A stretch of DNA of 64,000 nucleotides from Anthonomus grandis grandis (Eukaryota; Arthropoda; Insecta; Coleoptera; Curculionidae), in assembly GCF_022605725.1 (NCBI RefSeq), contig NC_065548.1:13363644-13427643 (forward strand), in the 5' to 3' direction. Each line of letters starts with the position of its first letter. Within the stretch, counting starts at the first letter, position 1. A model generated the notes under the pieces. That model was not told the DNA's origin and searched no databases. It saw only the letters and a list, made by a program, of their open reading frames with translations. This document shows positions 12,200 through 24,490 of the stretch, piece after piece. A program made the translations under genes and the position numbers.

Positions 12200-12805
12200 T
12201 CATTAGACCGAGAGAACGAGAGCACTTTAAAAATTGGGAAGAGTCATTTTTTGAGCCCAAAAATGAGTCCTAAAAATGCGAGCTCTCGGATGATATTACC
12301 TTTGAATAATCTGGTGTTCAGAAGGACGAAACAATGTCAAAACCGTTGGAACTTTCTTGATAAAGTTTATAAAAGCCGAGATATCGACCTCAAAAGTTTG
12401 GGATTTTTCATTTTAAGGGTATTTTTTTCGAATTTGAACTATCTATACCAGCGGCTTGGTCCAAGCACTTACATCACGGAAACCAGATTTTAACGGGATT
12501 CGACAATATCTAAGGGAATGAGAGCACTTTGAAAATTGGGAAAAATTCATTTTCTGACTTTGTTTTTGAGCAAAAAATTGGCCCTAGAAATGCGGCTAAT
12601 AAGAGAGCTACGATCTTGCGGATGATCTCGTTACATTCAGAAGGAGAAAACTAAGTCAAAACCGTTAGAATTTTCCCGATAGTGCTTATAGAAGCCGAGA
12701 TATCGACCTCCAAAGTTTGGGATCTTTCATTTCCCGTATGGACTGTTTCCACAAAAAATTATTTTTTTTTCAAATTCGAATTAATTAAACCAGCGGCTTG
12801 GTCCC
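12200..12805. repeat. Two direct copies of a ~0.3-kb repeat
   Basis: Two diverged head-to-tail copies are visible, about 12,205-12,462 and 12,510-12,804. Shared words in order are AGAGCACTTT.AAAATTGGG (12,219 and 12,521), AAAACCGTT.GAA, AAGCCGAGATATCGACCTC (12,373 and 12,692) and CCAGCGGCTTGGTCC (12,448 and 12,790). Spacing grows from 302 to 342 bp because of indels. A likely third, more diverged piece is at about 38,985-39,070. No convincing protein is encoded; the 120-residue plus-strand open frame over the first copy matches nothing I know. Confidence 0.7.
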
Positions 12806-12839
12806 ATCTCTTAGACCATTATAAAACCAACCTACTGTG

Positions 12840-14980
12840 CGTGGCTGATCAGATCCACTAAAACTCCAAATTTTCGGTAGATGTCAAACTCAATATTACC
12901 AATGAAATCTCAAGATATATTTTTTCAATTAGGCTGTAAACCACTTTGAGTTAAATGAAGTGAGTTAAATGACGAAAGATTTTTTTTATTGCTGATAAAT
13001 TAAATACTTCTAAAAATTTTATTAATCACAAAAAATAAATTTTAAGTTAACTTGCTAAATTTATAGTAAGATTTATTTAATTTGTAAAGGTGTAAGCAAA
13101 TATACATTTTTGGCAAGAAATTATAGGTAATAACTTATGAACAGCAAAAAAAAATTGCCTATTTTGGTCCAGGATTATTTCATAGATTGGAACCAAGTGG
13201 ATGTATAGTAAAAAGTTAAAATTATCTTAAAAAATCATCGCTTGTACAATCCTCATCGTTCCTCTAAAGAACTTGCTGATCGAATGGTCTTTATTAGAAC
13301 TTATGGGGTTTAACCTATATCTACGTAATTCTGGTAAACTTAATAATATTTTTCAAGAAATCTTGACTTTTAAGAGCTGCTATTTAAACTAGCGAAAAGG
13401 TTTTTATTAAATAGCATAGTTATTGCACGGTATATCAATCTTTCATAATATTCAAAATTGTAGATGACGATCTACTTCTTCTTTTTTAATGGCATGAGAA
13501 AATTTGGAATATAGGTGCTGCCACCTGAATAATTGACTCTAAACATATACCGCTTTTAAAAATGAACAAAAATCTTCTTTATTTGACTTTCAAGGAGATC
13601 ATTCTTTCATTGCTGTTGTAATATTAATCGAATAAAATCTTCTTTTTCTTTAACAATATTTTAAATATATATGTCCTTCTTTATGCTTCTCGATTCTGTG
13701 CAACTTATGTCGAATTACTTATCTTTCCATGGTATTCCAATAAAGGTTTAATAAAAAAAAACTATTTCAATATTATCACCTGTCATACAAAAACGATTTT
13801 TAAAATGTCATATAAATAGGTTAATCAAAACTGGTTTTCTATCTGGGCGCGCCCACAACACACTTCAATACCAAACAAGATCTAATACCAAAAGCAGATC
13901 AATTACAATCAGTTTAACGAAAAAAATGCAATAAAGCCATTTTAACACAACACCAAATGAGCAATATACGAGACTGCAAATCACCTTCGTGTTTGTACGA
14001 CGAAGAAAAAAATCACAATCCAACGAGTCTCAATTAAAATTTATAATAAATGCTGGTTTCTCCACTTGGTCATCCGTTTTAGATACACATTTGGCATTTC
14101 ACTTATATCCATTACTTTACATAAAAATAAATAGTATGGTGGTGCTTTCACTTCGGTGCATTCTTGTTTCTCTTTTTGGGACTATCGAATTTGGGAGATG
14201 ATGATTTGCTACTTTTACTTAACCCAACCGTTGAAACCAAGAACTGTCAAGAATTAGATAAAACGTCTTAATCATGCAACTATATCTACTTAATGACTTG
14301 ACGTTTAATTAAGAAAAAATTGTTGGTGCTGATAAATCCTATCGAAAAATTAGTAATTAATCGGTGTTTCTTAGAACCGGTCTGACGTAAAAAAAAATTA
14401 AACATATGCAGATACATTCGATTGCAAAATATATGTTACACCGAACAGTTTATTTGTTAATATGCCGCAGCCATAGTTAAGCTAACGTTGTATTTATTGG
14501 TCATTTTGTAACGAGTCTCAGAGGTTATCGGCTTGGGTTAAGAATGAGCAAAATTATTAGTATAATTTTTATTCTATTTCGGGTTTTAATGCAATGAATG
14601 AACTGATTTTTTTTGCATGTAGCAGATAAAATTAATTTTAATAAAAATTTCATGACGCTGAATTAAATGCATGTAATGGTACCTAATTGCTGTGAAATTA
14701 CACGATAAGTTGAAATAAAAAAAAAAACATGTTTGTAGGATTTTCTTTAATTAGTATTTGAATTGACTAGATTTTTTTAAGGCATTGTTGCTTGTTCTTA
14801 ATAATTTCTCTATAGATAATGATCACAGAAAGAAGTTAGAGCAAAAATATTAATAGGGTCAAAGCTAGCATGCGGGAGGTCATGGATAGCGCATAATATA
14901 GGTCATTACGCACAACTGCAAAATGTACTTCCTATGCAATAATAAAAAACGATGATGTAACATCGGGGAGACAAATAGAT
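12840..14980. other. No recognisable gene
   Basis: About 2 kb of AT-rich sequence with no coding motif I can name. A few short open frames occur, such as 13,989-14,201, without domain features. Nothing is supported. Confidence 0.45.
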
Positions 14981-14989
14981 AAGTAACAG

Positions 14990-15340
14990 CAGCAATGAAG
15001 GAAGCAAAAATAAATAGAATTTAGCTAGAACTGAGAAAATAGAAAAGCTGAGTTACACGATGAAGAAAAAATGAGAAGAAAAAAGGGAAATTAACAAACA
15101 GATATCCAAAAAAAATTCTAAATTATGTGAGGCTACATAACACTGAAGAAAAAATTAAGGTAATAGAGGATAACAAGGGAATGAAAGTAACGAGAAAAAA
15201 GTAATCCGAATGTGAAAGACAAAAATGCAAGATTGCAGTAAGACATGACTAATAAACATAAAATGCTGCAAATTATAAGAGAATGCCATGGTAATCTCTA
15301 CAAGAAAACGAGAGGGCACAGTATAGGAGGGCAACACAAA
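14990..15340 (+). mobile_element. Possible LINE linker region (5' part of copy E)
   Basis: This A-rich, lysine- and arginine-rich plus-strand stretch contains a reading EEKIKVIEDNKGMKVTRK that resembles the spacer between endonuclease and RT domains in RTE-like LINEs. It lies just upstream of the RT fragment of copy E in the same orientation. The match is to a poorly conserved region, so it is tentative. Confidence 0.35.
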
Positions 15341-15589
15341 CATAAAAAACCCAAAATAGAATACCTTCATCTACTTTTTTCTTTAAAGGACTTACTTTTT
15401 ACAAAAAAACACAAATTTTATCAGTCTTGAACTTATATTACGATTAATGATTAATTGGTAAACTGTGTTCACCCTAAAGGCCTTATTAAACCTGATCACC
15501 AGTTTCCAAAAATTTACATTCTTAAAGTCAGCAAACTTACAAGACGTGCACACTACCATTAGATTAAGTAATATCAATGTAATTTTATA

Positions 15590-16510
15590 TAATGCTTGCC
15601 TGAGAATGGGATAAGACCCTCTGCATAAGAAAGGTGATATAGTCGTAATACAAAACTCTAAGCCAATCAGCTTACTTTCACAGATTTACAAACTATTCAT
15701 AAAAATCATTACCAAAAGGCCAACTAAAAAATGTGAGTTCTATCAATTAAATGAATCACTTCCACATTGTCATTTGTATCAAATTATTCACTAACCTTTT
15801 GGAATACATGTTACAAAGATCAAACACTTTGATATAAACATCAATGGTGAGTAGCTGAACCATCTTCGATTCGTTGATAACCGGGTATTAATTGTAGAAA
15901 AATTCAATGAAGCACAAGATGCTTAAAGATCGGTCTTGCTGAATATCAACACCAGCAAGACCAATTTTACGACAGATTTCGTCATAAGTAACAATTTGAA
16001 AGTAAAAGGCTTGAATATTGATCAAGTATAGACAAGAGAGAGACAATCAATGTTGGGAATTTGACAGAAAAATAGCTCTCATCTGGACAGCTTTTGGAAA
16101 ACTGACCTAGATGGGTCTATATCTAGTGTGTTCATCCTGCGTTAACATATAGAGCCGAAACACTGTCTCTAACCAAAAAAAACTGCAAATAAAATAAGAG
16201 TGACATAAAGAAGCATTGAAAGAGCTATGTTGGGCCTCTCTCTGAAAAATAGGGGTGAGAAGAAGAAGTGGAGTTACCGATGCTATCGTAAGAATCGAAG
16301 ATCGAATCTCAAATGGAACTAGGCAGGCCACATGGCTATATCAAATGATGACAAACGGATGATATAAATAATCAAAAGGAGACCACCCACTAGATGATCA
16401 GACGATCTGAAGCGCATTCACACGAACTGGATGAATGCAGCGCAGGATAGAAAGAGATGGAACTGTTTGCGGTAGGCCTATATCCAGCAGTGGATAACTA
16501 TACAGCTATT
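15590..16510 (+). mobile_element. LINE RT and C-terminal remnant (copy E)
   Basis: Plus-strand non-LTR retrotransposon remnant with frequent stops. It reads HKKGDIVVIQNSKPISLLSQ (about 15,626), the KKGD..NYRPISLL motif. INGEYLNHLRFVDNRVLIVE (about 15,838) is the RT palm motif, with the catalytic FADD changed to FVDN. HPALTYRAETLSLTKK (about 16,128) follows, then WAGHMA-like and RPPTR.SDDLKRIHTNWM (about 16,383) and AAQDRKRWNCLR.AYIQQW (16,437-16,495), the classic C-terminal end of insect RTE-like elements. Loss of the catalytic aspartates and many stops make it dead. Confidence 0.85.
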
Positions 16511-16519
16511 TAATGAAGA

Positions 16520-17050
16520 TTACTGGTGCTTACAAGTGATGAGGAACGGAACTTTGTTATGATTTTCTAATTTTTTCAATTTTCTCCAAATTTTTAAATT
16601 GCCTCAAATTATAATTCTTTTTACCTAGTTGTAGGCTGTATAGATGACCAGCATGGGTTTATTTATTTTTTTAACGCTTTTTGAGTCTGAAATTGGATCT
16701 GGTCGATTGTTTTGGTTTTTTCTACCAACTCATTTTCAATAATAAATTACTTTAAAATATTATTTTTCAAAAAAAACTCTTTTGCAGATGATTCAAATAA
16801 TAGTAACGAAATGGAGAAAGAATATGGAACCAAAGTGGAAATTTTCATTTTTATATCTCCGTCTCGGTCTGAGATATCATTATCTATAGTAACAATTTGA
16901 TGGTTTTTGTTCATAATTTGAGAAAGTACACCAGAAACGTTACTAGAATAAAAGTGGTTATATTTTTGAAAATTTGGACCTAAAAATTAAAGCATAAAAT
17001 ATTTTTAAAATAAAACGAATGATTTTCATTACTATTTGATTAGAGCAGGT
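16520..17050. other. No recognisable gene
   Basis: AT-rich DNA between two LINE remnants. No family motif was found; the 62-residue open frame at 16,712-16,900 has no recognisable feature. Confidence 0.4.
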
Positions 17051-17054
17051 ATGT

Positions 17055-17400
17055 ACTCGTAAACGGTAAATTATACAGCTCTCTTAGCGATTCCTCAATA
17101 GTGTAAATAGAAGTACCCGAAGGGATAATATTGGGTCCTATTTACTTTCAAGCACCCCTGAATACACTTCTTAGGCTGACATGGCAAAGGCATAGTTTGA
17201 TATCATATTCATGAAAACTTGGTACGCATTATGCTAAGAGACGAAAGGTGCTAAACCTTTTCAAGTTTCAAAAGTTTTTTTAATAAAAGAGAACAATACT
17301 CAATACTCCTATTATCGTTATAGTATCCATTTGGAACCCATTATTTGTTCTATAAAATAAATACACTTAATTCTACAAATTTTGAACACTAACATTCCTT
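17055..17400 (+). mobile_element. LINE RT fragment (copy F1)
   Basis: The plus strand reads IEVPEGIILGPIYFQ (about 17,108), a degraded GVPQGSILGPLLF box of the reverse transcriptase, followed by scattered remnants of the palm region in which the ADD motif is no longer readable. A second, better kept version of the same box lies about 960 bp downstream (18,060), so two related copies or a duplication are present. Confidence 0.5.
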
Positions 17401-17454
17401 AAAATTAAAAAAAGAAAAATATTTAAATTACATAAATACAAAAAATCCCAGAAC

Positions 17455-17540
17455 TCTTTATTTTAATCTTGACACGTGTTTCACTAAGGATGTTAGCATC
17501 TTCGGAAGAAGATTAAAAGCTGTCAATGCTATACGATACT
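17455..17540. repeat. Possible dispersed repeat with CACGTGTTTC / CATCTTCGG motif
   Basis: The sequence GACACGTGTTTCACTAAGG, followed by TTAGCATCTTCGGAAGAAG, resembles short dispersed motifs of the type 'gtttcg...catcttcgg' that recur in insect intergenic DNA. A related style of motif (CGACCGGTTTCG...CATCATCAGG) occurs as an inverted pair at 51.7-52.0 kb. The assignment rests on recollection and is weak. Confidence 0.25.
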
Positions 17541-18004
17541 CTCACGGTTTTTTTAGCACATTTTGAAAAGATTATTAAAATCCATACACTAAAGATCAAG
17601 ATATTGACGTTTTTTTCACAGGAGTACCTAAAAGAAATAAAATAATTTGTCTCTTACTGATAAGTGAATATCTTAAGTACTTGTGGTTAAAATTTTATAA
17701 TTATTAATATCTGGAATACCCTAAGAGCTTTTCACACAAAAAATCAAGAGATGGACATTTTTCTGAAGCAATTTCCCTTGTTTTTCTTTCTCAACCATAC
17801 GTGAAGCAATCAATATATATTTTGGCTATTCATTTGAATGCGTGTTTACAGAATATTACTCATACCCCAATTTTAAAACCTAAAAGCCATTAGAGTATCC
17901 CAGAATTCAATAATTATAGTATAGCCACTAGAAATCAAGATAACAGTTGTCAATATGAAACAAATAATTTTATTTCTTCCAGATTTTATTCATTCTAAAT
18001 GGAC

Positions 18005-18590
18005 ACTTTATGAGTACCTCAATATTCGTAAATTAAGCAATCATACATTTGTGTAAATTGGAGTACCTCAAGGGACAATATTAGAATCTATTCACATTCA
18101 GTATCATTTGCCAATGACACCGCACTTCTTTTTGGTAGTAGAATATAATAAGTTGTCAGAAGAGAGTTGTGCGATGGCTTCAAGCAAATCAGAAACTGGT
18201 TATGTGCTCACAAATTAAAGAAAATAAAAGTTAACTAAAATAAAGTTACTAAGGCGTTACGGGGTGCGAGTTAAAAAAGTACCCTGCAGATGGTTCGAAA
18301 TTACATATTGAAAGTTACAATTAAAAAAAAAACATTTCAAACACAAAACAAAACACAACACAACAAGACACTACACAGAGCTATTTTATAATAAGGATAT
18401 AAGAGTGTGAATCACCATAATCATGGGTGCTCATTTATTCATAATTGAATTTATAATTTGAGATTTATTGATTATTCGGGTTCAAAATTTTACAACTTAT
18501 TGCCGCAGGACATTGAAAAAAATAAAAAGAGTGAGGAAATATTTACCTTAATATTGCCAAATTTCTATTGATATCAATACAAATATTACA
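18005..18590 (+). mobile_element. LINE RT plus C-terminal fragment (copy F2)
   Basis: Plus-strand reading IGVPQGTILESI (about 18,060) is the conserved RT box, followed by SFANDTALLFGS (about 18,105) with the catalytic ADD changed to AND, and RNWLCAHKLKK, the W...NkL..N segment. About 0.25 kb later SGSKFYNLLPQDIEKNKKS (about 18,478) matches the YNkLP motif at the extreme C-terminus. The thumb and connection regions are largely lost, so the copy has an internal deletion. Confidence 0.7.
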
Positions 18591-18794
18591 ATCTAAAGTG
18601 AGTATATCAAACTTCTATGATAGTGTATTGCAATGTAAATAATTATAGTATATATGTAAATATTATTTTTACTTTGATGAAGCTAAGAGTACCAAAAATT
18701 AATTGTTTTTTTTCTCATTAGATTATCATTATTTGTTGTTAATATGTGACTTTGAAAATCCGTTTTCTACCAAAAAAGCAAAAAAATGACTTAC

Positions 18795-18888
18795 CTTCAT
18801 CCACATGAGTTCCATGCTTCAAATGATGCAGATGAGCGTAATAGTGGTGATGGTGCAAAATGCATTCCAGATCCGTACAGTTCAACAT
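18795..18888 (-). CDS. Candidate host first coding exon with donor splice site
   Basis: On the minus strand an ATG at 18,888 in a good context (AAGATG) opens a 31-codon frame beginning MLNCTDLECILHHHHYY, rich in histidine, ending ...GTHVDE. It runs directly into GAAG|GTAAGTC, a near-consensus 5' donor, so the exon ends at 18,795 in phase 1. An in-frame stop lies eight codons upstream, consistent with a 5' UTR extending to higher coordinates. Base composition is clearly richer in G and C than the surroundings, and no transposon motif is present. The following exons would lie at lower coordinates on the minus strand; I cannot identify them, and I do not recognise the gene. It could be spurious, but codon use and splice site together make it the best host-gene candidate here. 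Confidence 0.5.
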
Positions 18889-19200
18889 CTTGAATCCCGT
18901 ATGAGGTTATTCGAATATGGCACTAAATAAGTCCGAACCGCGACTGTATTTACAATCAATTAAATATTCGAAAGTCACTAAAACTATCCGAACGTTAATG
19001 TAAATATTACCGAAAATCACAGCCAAAGATTTCACTTTTTGTTGTATGATCTGAATTATTCTTGTTTTGTTAAAACACGTTCCAGCACTTCATTGTTAGT
19101 GTGGAATATTTTTAGCAATTATTCAGTTTTAGCAACAATTTAGTTTTAAATCAGTAAATATTCGGAAAGGTTTTTTTTCTTAAAATATCCTTCTTTGGAA
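18889..19200 (-). promoter_or_regulatory. Possible 5' UTR or promoter region of the candidate host gene
   Basis: This lies immediately upstream of the candidate first exon on the minus strand. It contains several GAA/TTC-rich and CCGAA words (TCCGAACC, ATCCGAACG, ATTCGAATA) but no TATA box or initiator that I can place with confidence. It is listed only because of its position. Confidence 0.2.
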
Positions 19201-22200
19201 CTGTGTGACTAGCTGTAGGGTTGTCTTGATAGTTTCATCTGTAACAAAATAAGAAACAACATTAGATATTTCAATCATGAAGACTATAAATCATAATAAT
19301 AAAAATCGTGATGGTGAATGTCACCTTGGCCCCAGTTATTGCAACACTCGGTATGTTCTTAACTTGACCAATACTACATGAGCGCATCTGGTATCAGGCT
19401 TATGTGATCGTTTTTTTTCTTTCTTTATACGATATACCAGTTGGCTAATTGGTAATGAAATGCGATTGGGTAATCATAGTCAGCAGAGAGGGTTTTAAGA
19501 ATAAATTAGTTACGTCATTGGTGATCCTAGAAGTTCTTCTGTTGTTATTTATTTTAATAAGATAAAAGATAAATTTATTTTTGCTGTTTAGAAATTGAGG
19601 CAATAAAAGTGATGATATAATGACCAAAGTGTTTTTATTATTTTGCTTATTTTTTATATTTTTAAGCAAAAAAACAACATAGAATTAATATTATTAAAAG
19701 ATTTATCAATAAAATAACGAATAATTTTACTTATATTGGAGATAATAATATTTACCAACTATGATACCACATACTTAAGGCACAAAGATAAGAATTTGAA
19801 TAAATAAAAATAAAAAAATTCAACGATTTATTAGTTTCAATTTTTTTCTTATATAATTATTAAATGGGATTAACTATATATTGGTTATTATTTTTACCAT
19901 AATCGCTTCCTGTCACTTTATTTTGTGCCATTTAATATATTTTTTTATTCTTATGTCGTCTAATATTCTTACTTATTAATTCTTAAGGATTAACATATGG
20001 CAACGTGGTTTTTAAGTATATTAAGATGTACAGATGTTGTTGATAAATTGGGAGGACTCGTGGTGGCATTGTTGCCATGTCATACTAGAAGTACTGGAGG
20101 TTTTGAAATTTTAAATATTACTTATTGATTTTCATGAGTTTTGTGTTTGAAAAGTAAAAAATTATATCGTGTAAATTTGTCAAAAAATATTTTCATTTTT
20201 CAGTTAATGGTACAGTTTTATAAGAAAAACCCCTTTTTAAGCCCCTATGGACTTTTCAGAAAACGTTTTAGAAAAAAATTCGCGTATATAAACGCGTATT
20301 TTAATTTCCGCTGAAAAATTAATTAACATTTTCTAAATTTAATTTCAGAGCATATTTCTGAAAAAAAAAATTTAAAAAAAAAACGGAATTTTACGGTAAA
20401 AACTAAATTAATTCACATTGATAGGATTCACGTTTAATGATCAATTTTTAAGGGATATTTTGATAACCACTAAAAAACATTTAGTTCTTCTAAAATACAT
20501 CTGTATTAAGGGAGAATTTAATTCATAAAACAGAATTTTGGGTTACAAATTAATTCATAATTGGAGTCCTCCTGGCCAATATTACCTATTCAATTCTAAT
20601 TTAAAATTCAATTTTTAAAGACATATTTTGGTTGCCATTCAAAAGCTATTTAATATTTTTCTAAAATTCTTCCCAGGTCACATGTTAATGGCTACTCGTG
20701 GCAATATTACTCTTTAAAGATTAAGTCAAAAAATGCAAATACCAGGACAAAGGCAGGCCAAAAGGTTCATAAAAACCTATTTACCTAAATTTATCCCAGA
20801 CCTTTTGAGCCAATCCTCACAACCGGTAAAGATAATAGTCTTTTTACAGGCAACTATAAATTAAAGTTAGACCTGGTAACCAATCTGATAAAAATCAGAC
20901 AATAAAACGTTTGCAGGTACTGTCAGGGGGAGATACCCTTGAACATGAATGATGTCACTGCAAAGCATTATTTAAGCTGAGATTTGAGAGTTTGGAAAAT
21001 TTCAAGCTATATGGACATGGATTCAAAAGTTTTGCATCATCCTTAATTTACGATTCTTATTTTATCGGCAAAAATAGATTAGAAACTGATTAATTCATTA
21101 ATTTTAATTCAGAAATTAACTAAAATGCGTGTAAAAAACCTTTATTAGTTATTAGTTATATGGTTAACTAAGAATTTTCCCAACAAAGCAAAACACACGT
21201 ACTTTACTTTGATGGGAAAAATTGGCCAAAAAAAAAAAAAAAGAAAGTAACATCATTAATTAAAAAATTAAAAGATATGTAGGTATAACCGAGCTTAACA
21301 TTTTTATAAAATTATATAATTTATTATTCGTTTATTTTAAATTTTTTTAAATTCCTTGCTAGGAATGTTTTCTTATTTATTTTTAGTTAGAAAGTCATTT
21401 TTTTGTTTTTATTTCCAGTTCGTTAATATTTATATTTTTAAGAAAATACGCATTTTTTGAACAATGTTGTACCAAACATGTTTGTACAATTTTTGGTAAT
21501 TATAAAATGTTTTTATAATTATAATTTATAGGAATTATTGACCTCTAACAGAAGGATTTTACATATGTTTTGTTTTTTCATCAAAAAAAACCCTCGTAAA
21601 GGAACAATAATTTGAACCAAAATACTAAACTAGTATGGTGTATAATTACAGATTATTTTAAAAAAATACGGCAATTAAAGCAGTAAAATTACCAGAATTT
21701 AGCCGAAAAATTTAAAATAATATAAAACTTACTAAAATTAAAGCATAAAAGTTAAAACATGTTTAGTAGTAAAATTGCTGTATTATTTATGAAATAATAC
21801 AACAAAAGTGTATTATATCTAAAAGTAAAATAAAAAAACAGCAAATATACCTGCATTTTTTGACCAAAAATATTATACTAATTTACAAGCAATTTTTCAA
21901 GTTTTACAGGATTCTTACGGATATAATGGTTAAATTTGCATTAAAGCCAATGTAAAAGTACAAGACTACTTCTATAGTAAATAGTAAATCTATAGTAACA
22001 TTGCTTAAAAATTACCACAATTATTGCTTACATTTTACATAAGATATACAAAACAAATAATTCACATTTTTATAGATATTACTAAATTTACAGTACTAAA
22101 ATAAGTTTGCCACTTCTTTTGACCACTTCAACATATGACCTACTATTTTTTTTGTTAAATTACCATATTTAGATTTTTAGTGCTTAAAAATAATTGAAAA

Positions 22201-22300
22201 ATGTCCAAAAGTTCCACAAATTGTCCTAATTTGTTAGAAGAGCTTAGAGAACTGTAATGCTTAAATATTTTAAAATTCTTTGAAAATAGTCTAGGCCTGA
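19200..22300. other. Long AT-rich stretch without recognisable features
   Basis: About 3 kb of strongly AT-rich DNA with homopolymer runs (for example an A-run near 21,228). I see no coding similarity, terminal repeats or tandem array. It could be intron or intergenic sequence of the neighbouring host gene. Confidence 0.5.
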
Positions 22301-22329
22301 TCGAGAAATGTTGTTATAAAAGGTGATAA

Positions 22330-23280
22330 GTAGAGATCTATACCATGAATCCTGAAGCTTTCTCAACAATAATTATCAACCAAGAGTCTTACAATGAGTG
22401 GCCTACAAAGAACTGCTCATTAGTTTGGAAATGATGTGAGTCAAGTCTGTGAATAAAGCTGCAATACCAGAGTGGCTATAAATTGGCGCACTCTATTTTG
22501 AAAAGCATTTATGGAAATAGTAGACAATACGATGCCAACCAGTAAATAAGATGCAAAAATTATCTTGCTTCTATTGTGCGTTTCTAAGTGCAGATTGTAA
22601 AGCTAGATAAGACATATAAGCCAGCATTTACCTTTACATGCTATTCTACTCATTTGTTATCAAAGAGAATGATAAAGACGACTAGGCAGAGAGTATAATG
22701 ACTGGAAATCAATACAGAGAAAATGAAATATCTCTCCATAGGAGCAGAACTATCTAACATCCAATTAGATACAAATGAAATAACAAGTTGCAACATTTAC
22801 ACGTATCTTGGTGTGGAGTTTGACTCGTCTGGAAAAGGCGAAAGAAAATTATAGAAAAGTATAACAGAAGCCAGAACAATAATAGGATGTCTAAATGTTG
22901 TACTATGGAGTAACGAAATTGGGTAACATCGTAAATAATGGAGCAGAGACCTAGAAAATAGGAGAACAAAATCGAAGAAAACTTGAAGCGACTAAAATGT
23001 ATGTTTTTAAGAGGTCACCAGACATATCAAGAATAGATAAAATGTGAAATGACAACGTACGAGAAGGAGATGGTTCGATAATGACAGACATAGAGCAAAA
23101 CTAGCTAATATGGAATGGACATGTTCAAACTGGGTACCTCCAAATCCCTGGAAGAAAACTTGGATAGACGGCATAATGAAAGCATGAGTACCAGAAACCT
23201 AAGAGAGGAGCAGTGAAACAACAAAAGAGAGTAGAAGTTAGACATCGACAATGACAAGAGCCGATTCGAAAGCTATATAG
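22330..23280 (+). mobile_element. LINE C-terminal remnant (copy G)
   Basis: Plus-strand RTE-like LINE remnant. The clear part begins KMKYLSIGAELSNIQLDTNE (about 22,726), then CNIYTYLGVEFDSSGKGE, EARTIIGCLNVVLWSNEI, EATKMYVFKRSPDISRIDKM, and lastly degraded GRP..W and aM..r.l...dR..W tail words to about 23,260. These match the kTKyLsiG, YkYLGv, RI.qAR..I..LN.ilWs and EMd.lrRs..isRiD order of the family. Several frameshifts occur. Sequence from 22,330 to 22,700 probably represents the RT domain but is too degraded to place the ADD motif. Confidence 0.75.
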
Positions 23281-23484
23281 AGAAATATTCACGTTTGCTG
23301 AAAACTGGAAGCGATCGATCATTCCTGCTTCCACTGCCTAAGGTCGCCTGGCAGGAAAACCTAAGTGATCTGCGACCCAACAACAATGCCATCTTCGATA
23401 TGCCTGTCGAAGGTTTCTGAGAGGGATTTAGAGGGACAAATAAATCTGCGTGTAAATAAACGATTACTTTTTTTTTCAATCTGG

Positions 23485-24490
23485 TTTTAGAAAGGGTCAC
23501 AGTTGCGAAACTGCCCTATTGAATGCAGCCGATGGTATTTTAATCGAAGACCTTCAAGAAGATATATCGCGAGTTGTTGATCATTTTACTTGTGTTTAAT
23601 GACAATTCCTGTTGACTTATTGATAATTACTTGGCTAGTAGATAGCAGCTGGTCAAGGTGAATGGTTTTCAGTCCGAATACATAAAATATTGAACAGGGT
23701 GTGCTGCAGGGATATATCTATTTATCTGTATTCTTTTGTCCTTAAACATCCCAATTAACTTCAAAGCCCAAAATTATCACAGTGCGTCAGTATATAAACG
23801 ATACACAAATATATTTTTCATTCAAATCTGAAGACGTAGTTGAAAAATATAACAAAATAAATAGTGATCTTCATTTTCTATTTAACAATTTTTTAAACCA
23901 TTGACTGAAATTAAATTCAAAGAAATATTAAGACTTACTGCTTGGACCGAAGGCTGTTATAGAAAGATTATTGGAACTCGGGATTATTACTTCATACCGA
24001 TCTTAGGTTCTAATATTTCTCTAAGCACATAAGTTATTGTATAAAAAACAACTATTTCAACCTCAAGTGCGTATGTGAGTGTTTAGCAGAGATAGAAGAA
24101 AAGTGGATGCAACTAACTATTGTGTTCATTTAATTTGTAGACCAAGAAAATATGACAGAGGAGTAAAAGCAAAATTGAGAGAAATAAGCTGGGTGGATAT
24201 GCGTGATGCGAAGATTACTTCATAGTCTAATTCTGTTTTAAAAAATGTAATTCAAAAAACTTGTATCGTATCTTAAGGTTAGATATGATACACGTAAGTT
24301 AGATTTAAGCGACAACAATAATATTTCCCTTCCTGAACGCTTATTTTCTCACCAGATTTCTTAATATTACAACAAAGTTTTAGCGGAACCTAAGACTTTA
24401 TATGCTTCGGAGTTAAAATTTATAGCAAACTAAAAGAATAATTTAATCATTTATCTAATTTCCCATTGGCTTACCACCAAACCCAAAATC
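23485..24490 (+). mobile_element. LINE RT and C-terminal remnant (copy H)
   Basis: A second, unrelated plus-strand LINE abuts copy G. It starts FQSGFRKGHSCETALLNAA (about 23,487), the QsGFR..hS..TALl motif. It continues with VLQGYIYL (degraded GVPQGSILGPLL), then YINDTQIYFSFKSEDVVEKYN (about 23,789), a YADDTQiY palm motif with ADD changed to IND. Further on are LICRPRKYDRGVKAKLREISW (about 24,130) and a C-terminal YNKVLAEPKTLY-like end near 24,400. It is CR1/Jockey-like by these motifs. The missing N-terminus suggests 5' truncation at integration. Confidence 0.8.

Noticed and set aside
12131..12493. 120-residue plus-strand open frame
   Set aside because: It covers one copy of the 0.3-kb repeat; the second copy does not keep the frame, so coding constraint is not supported.
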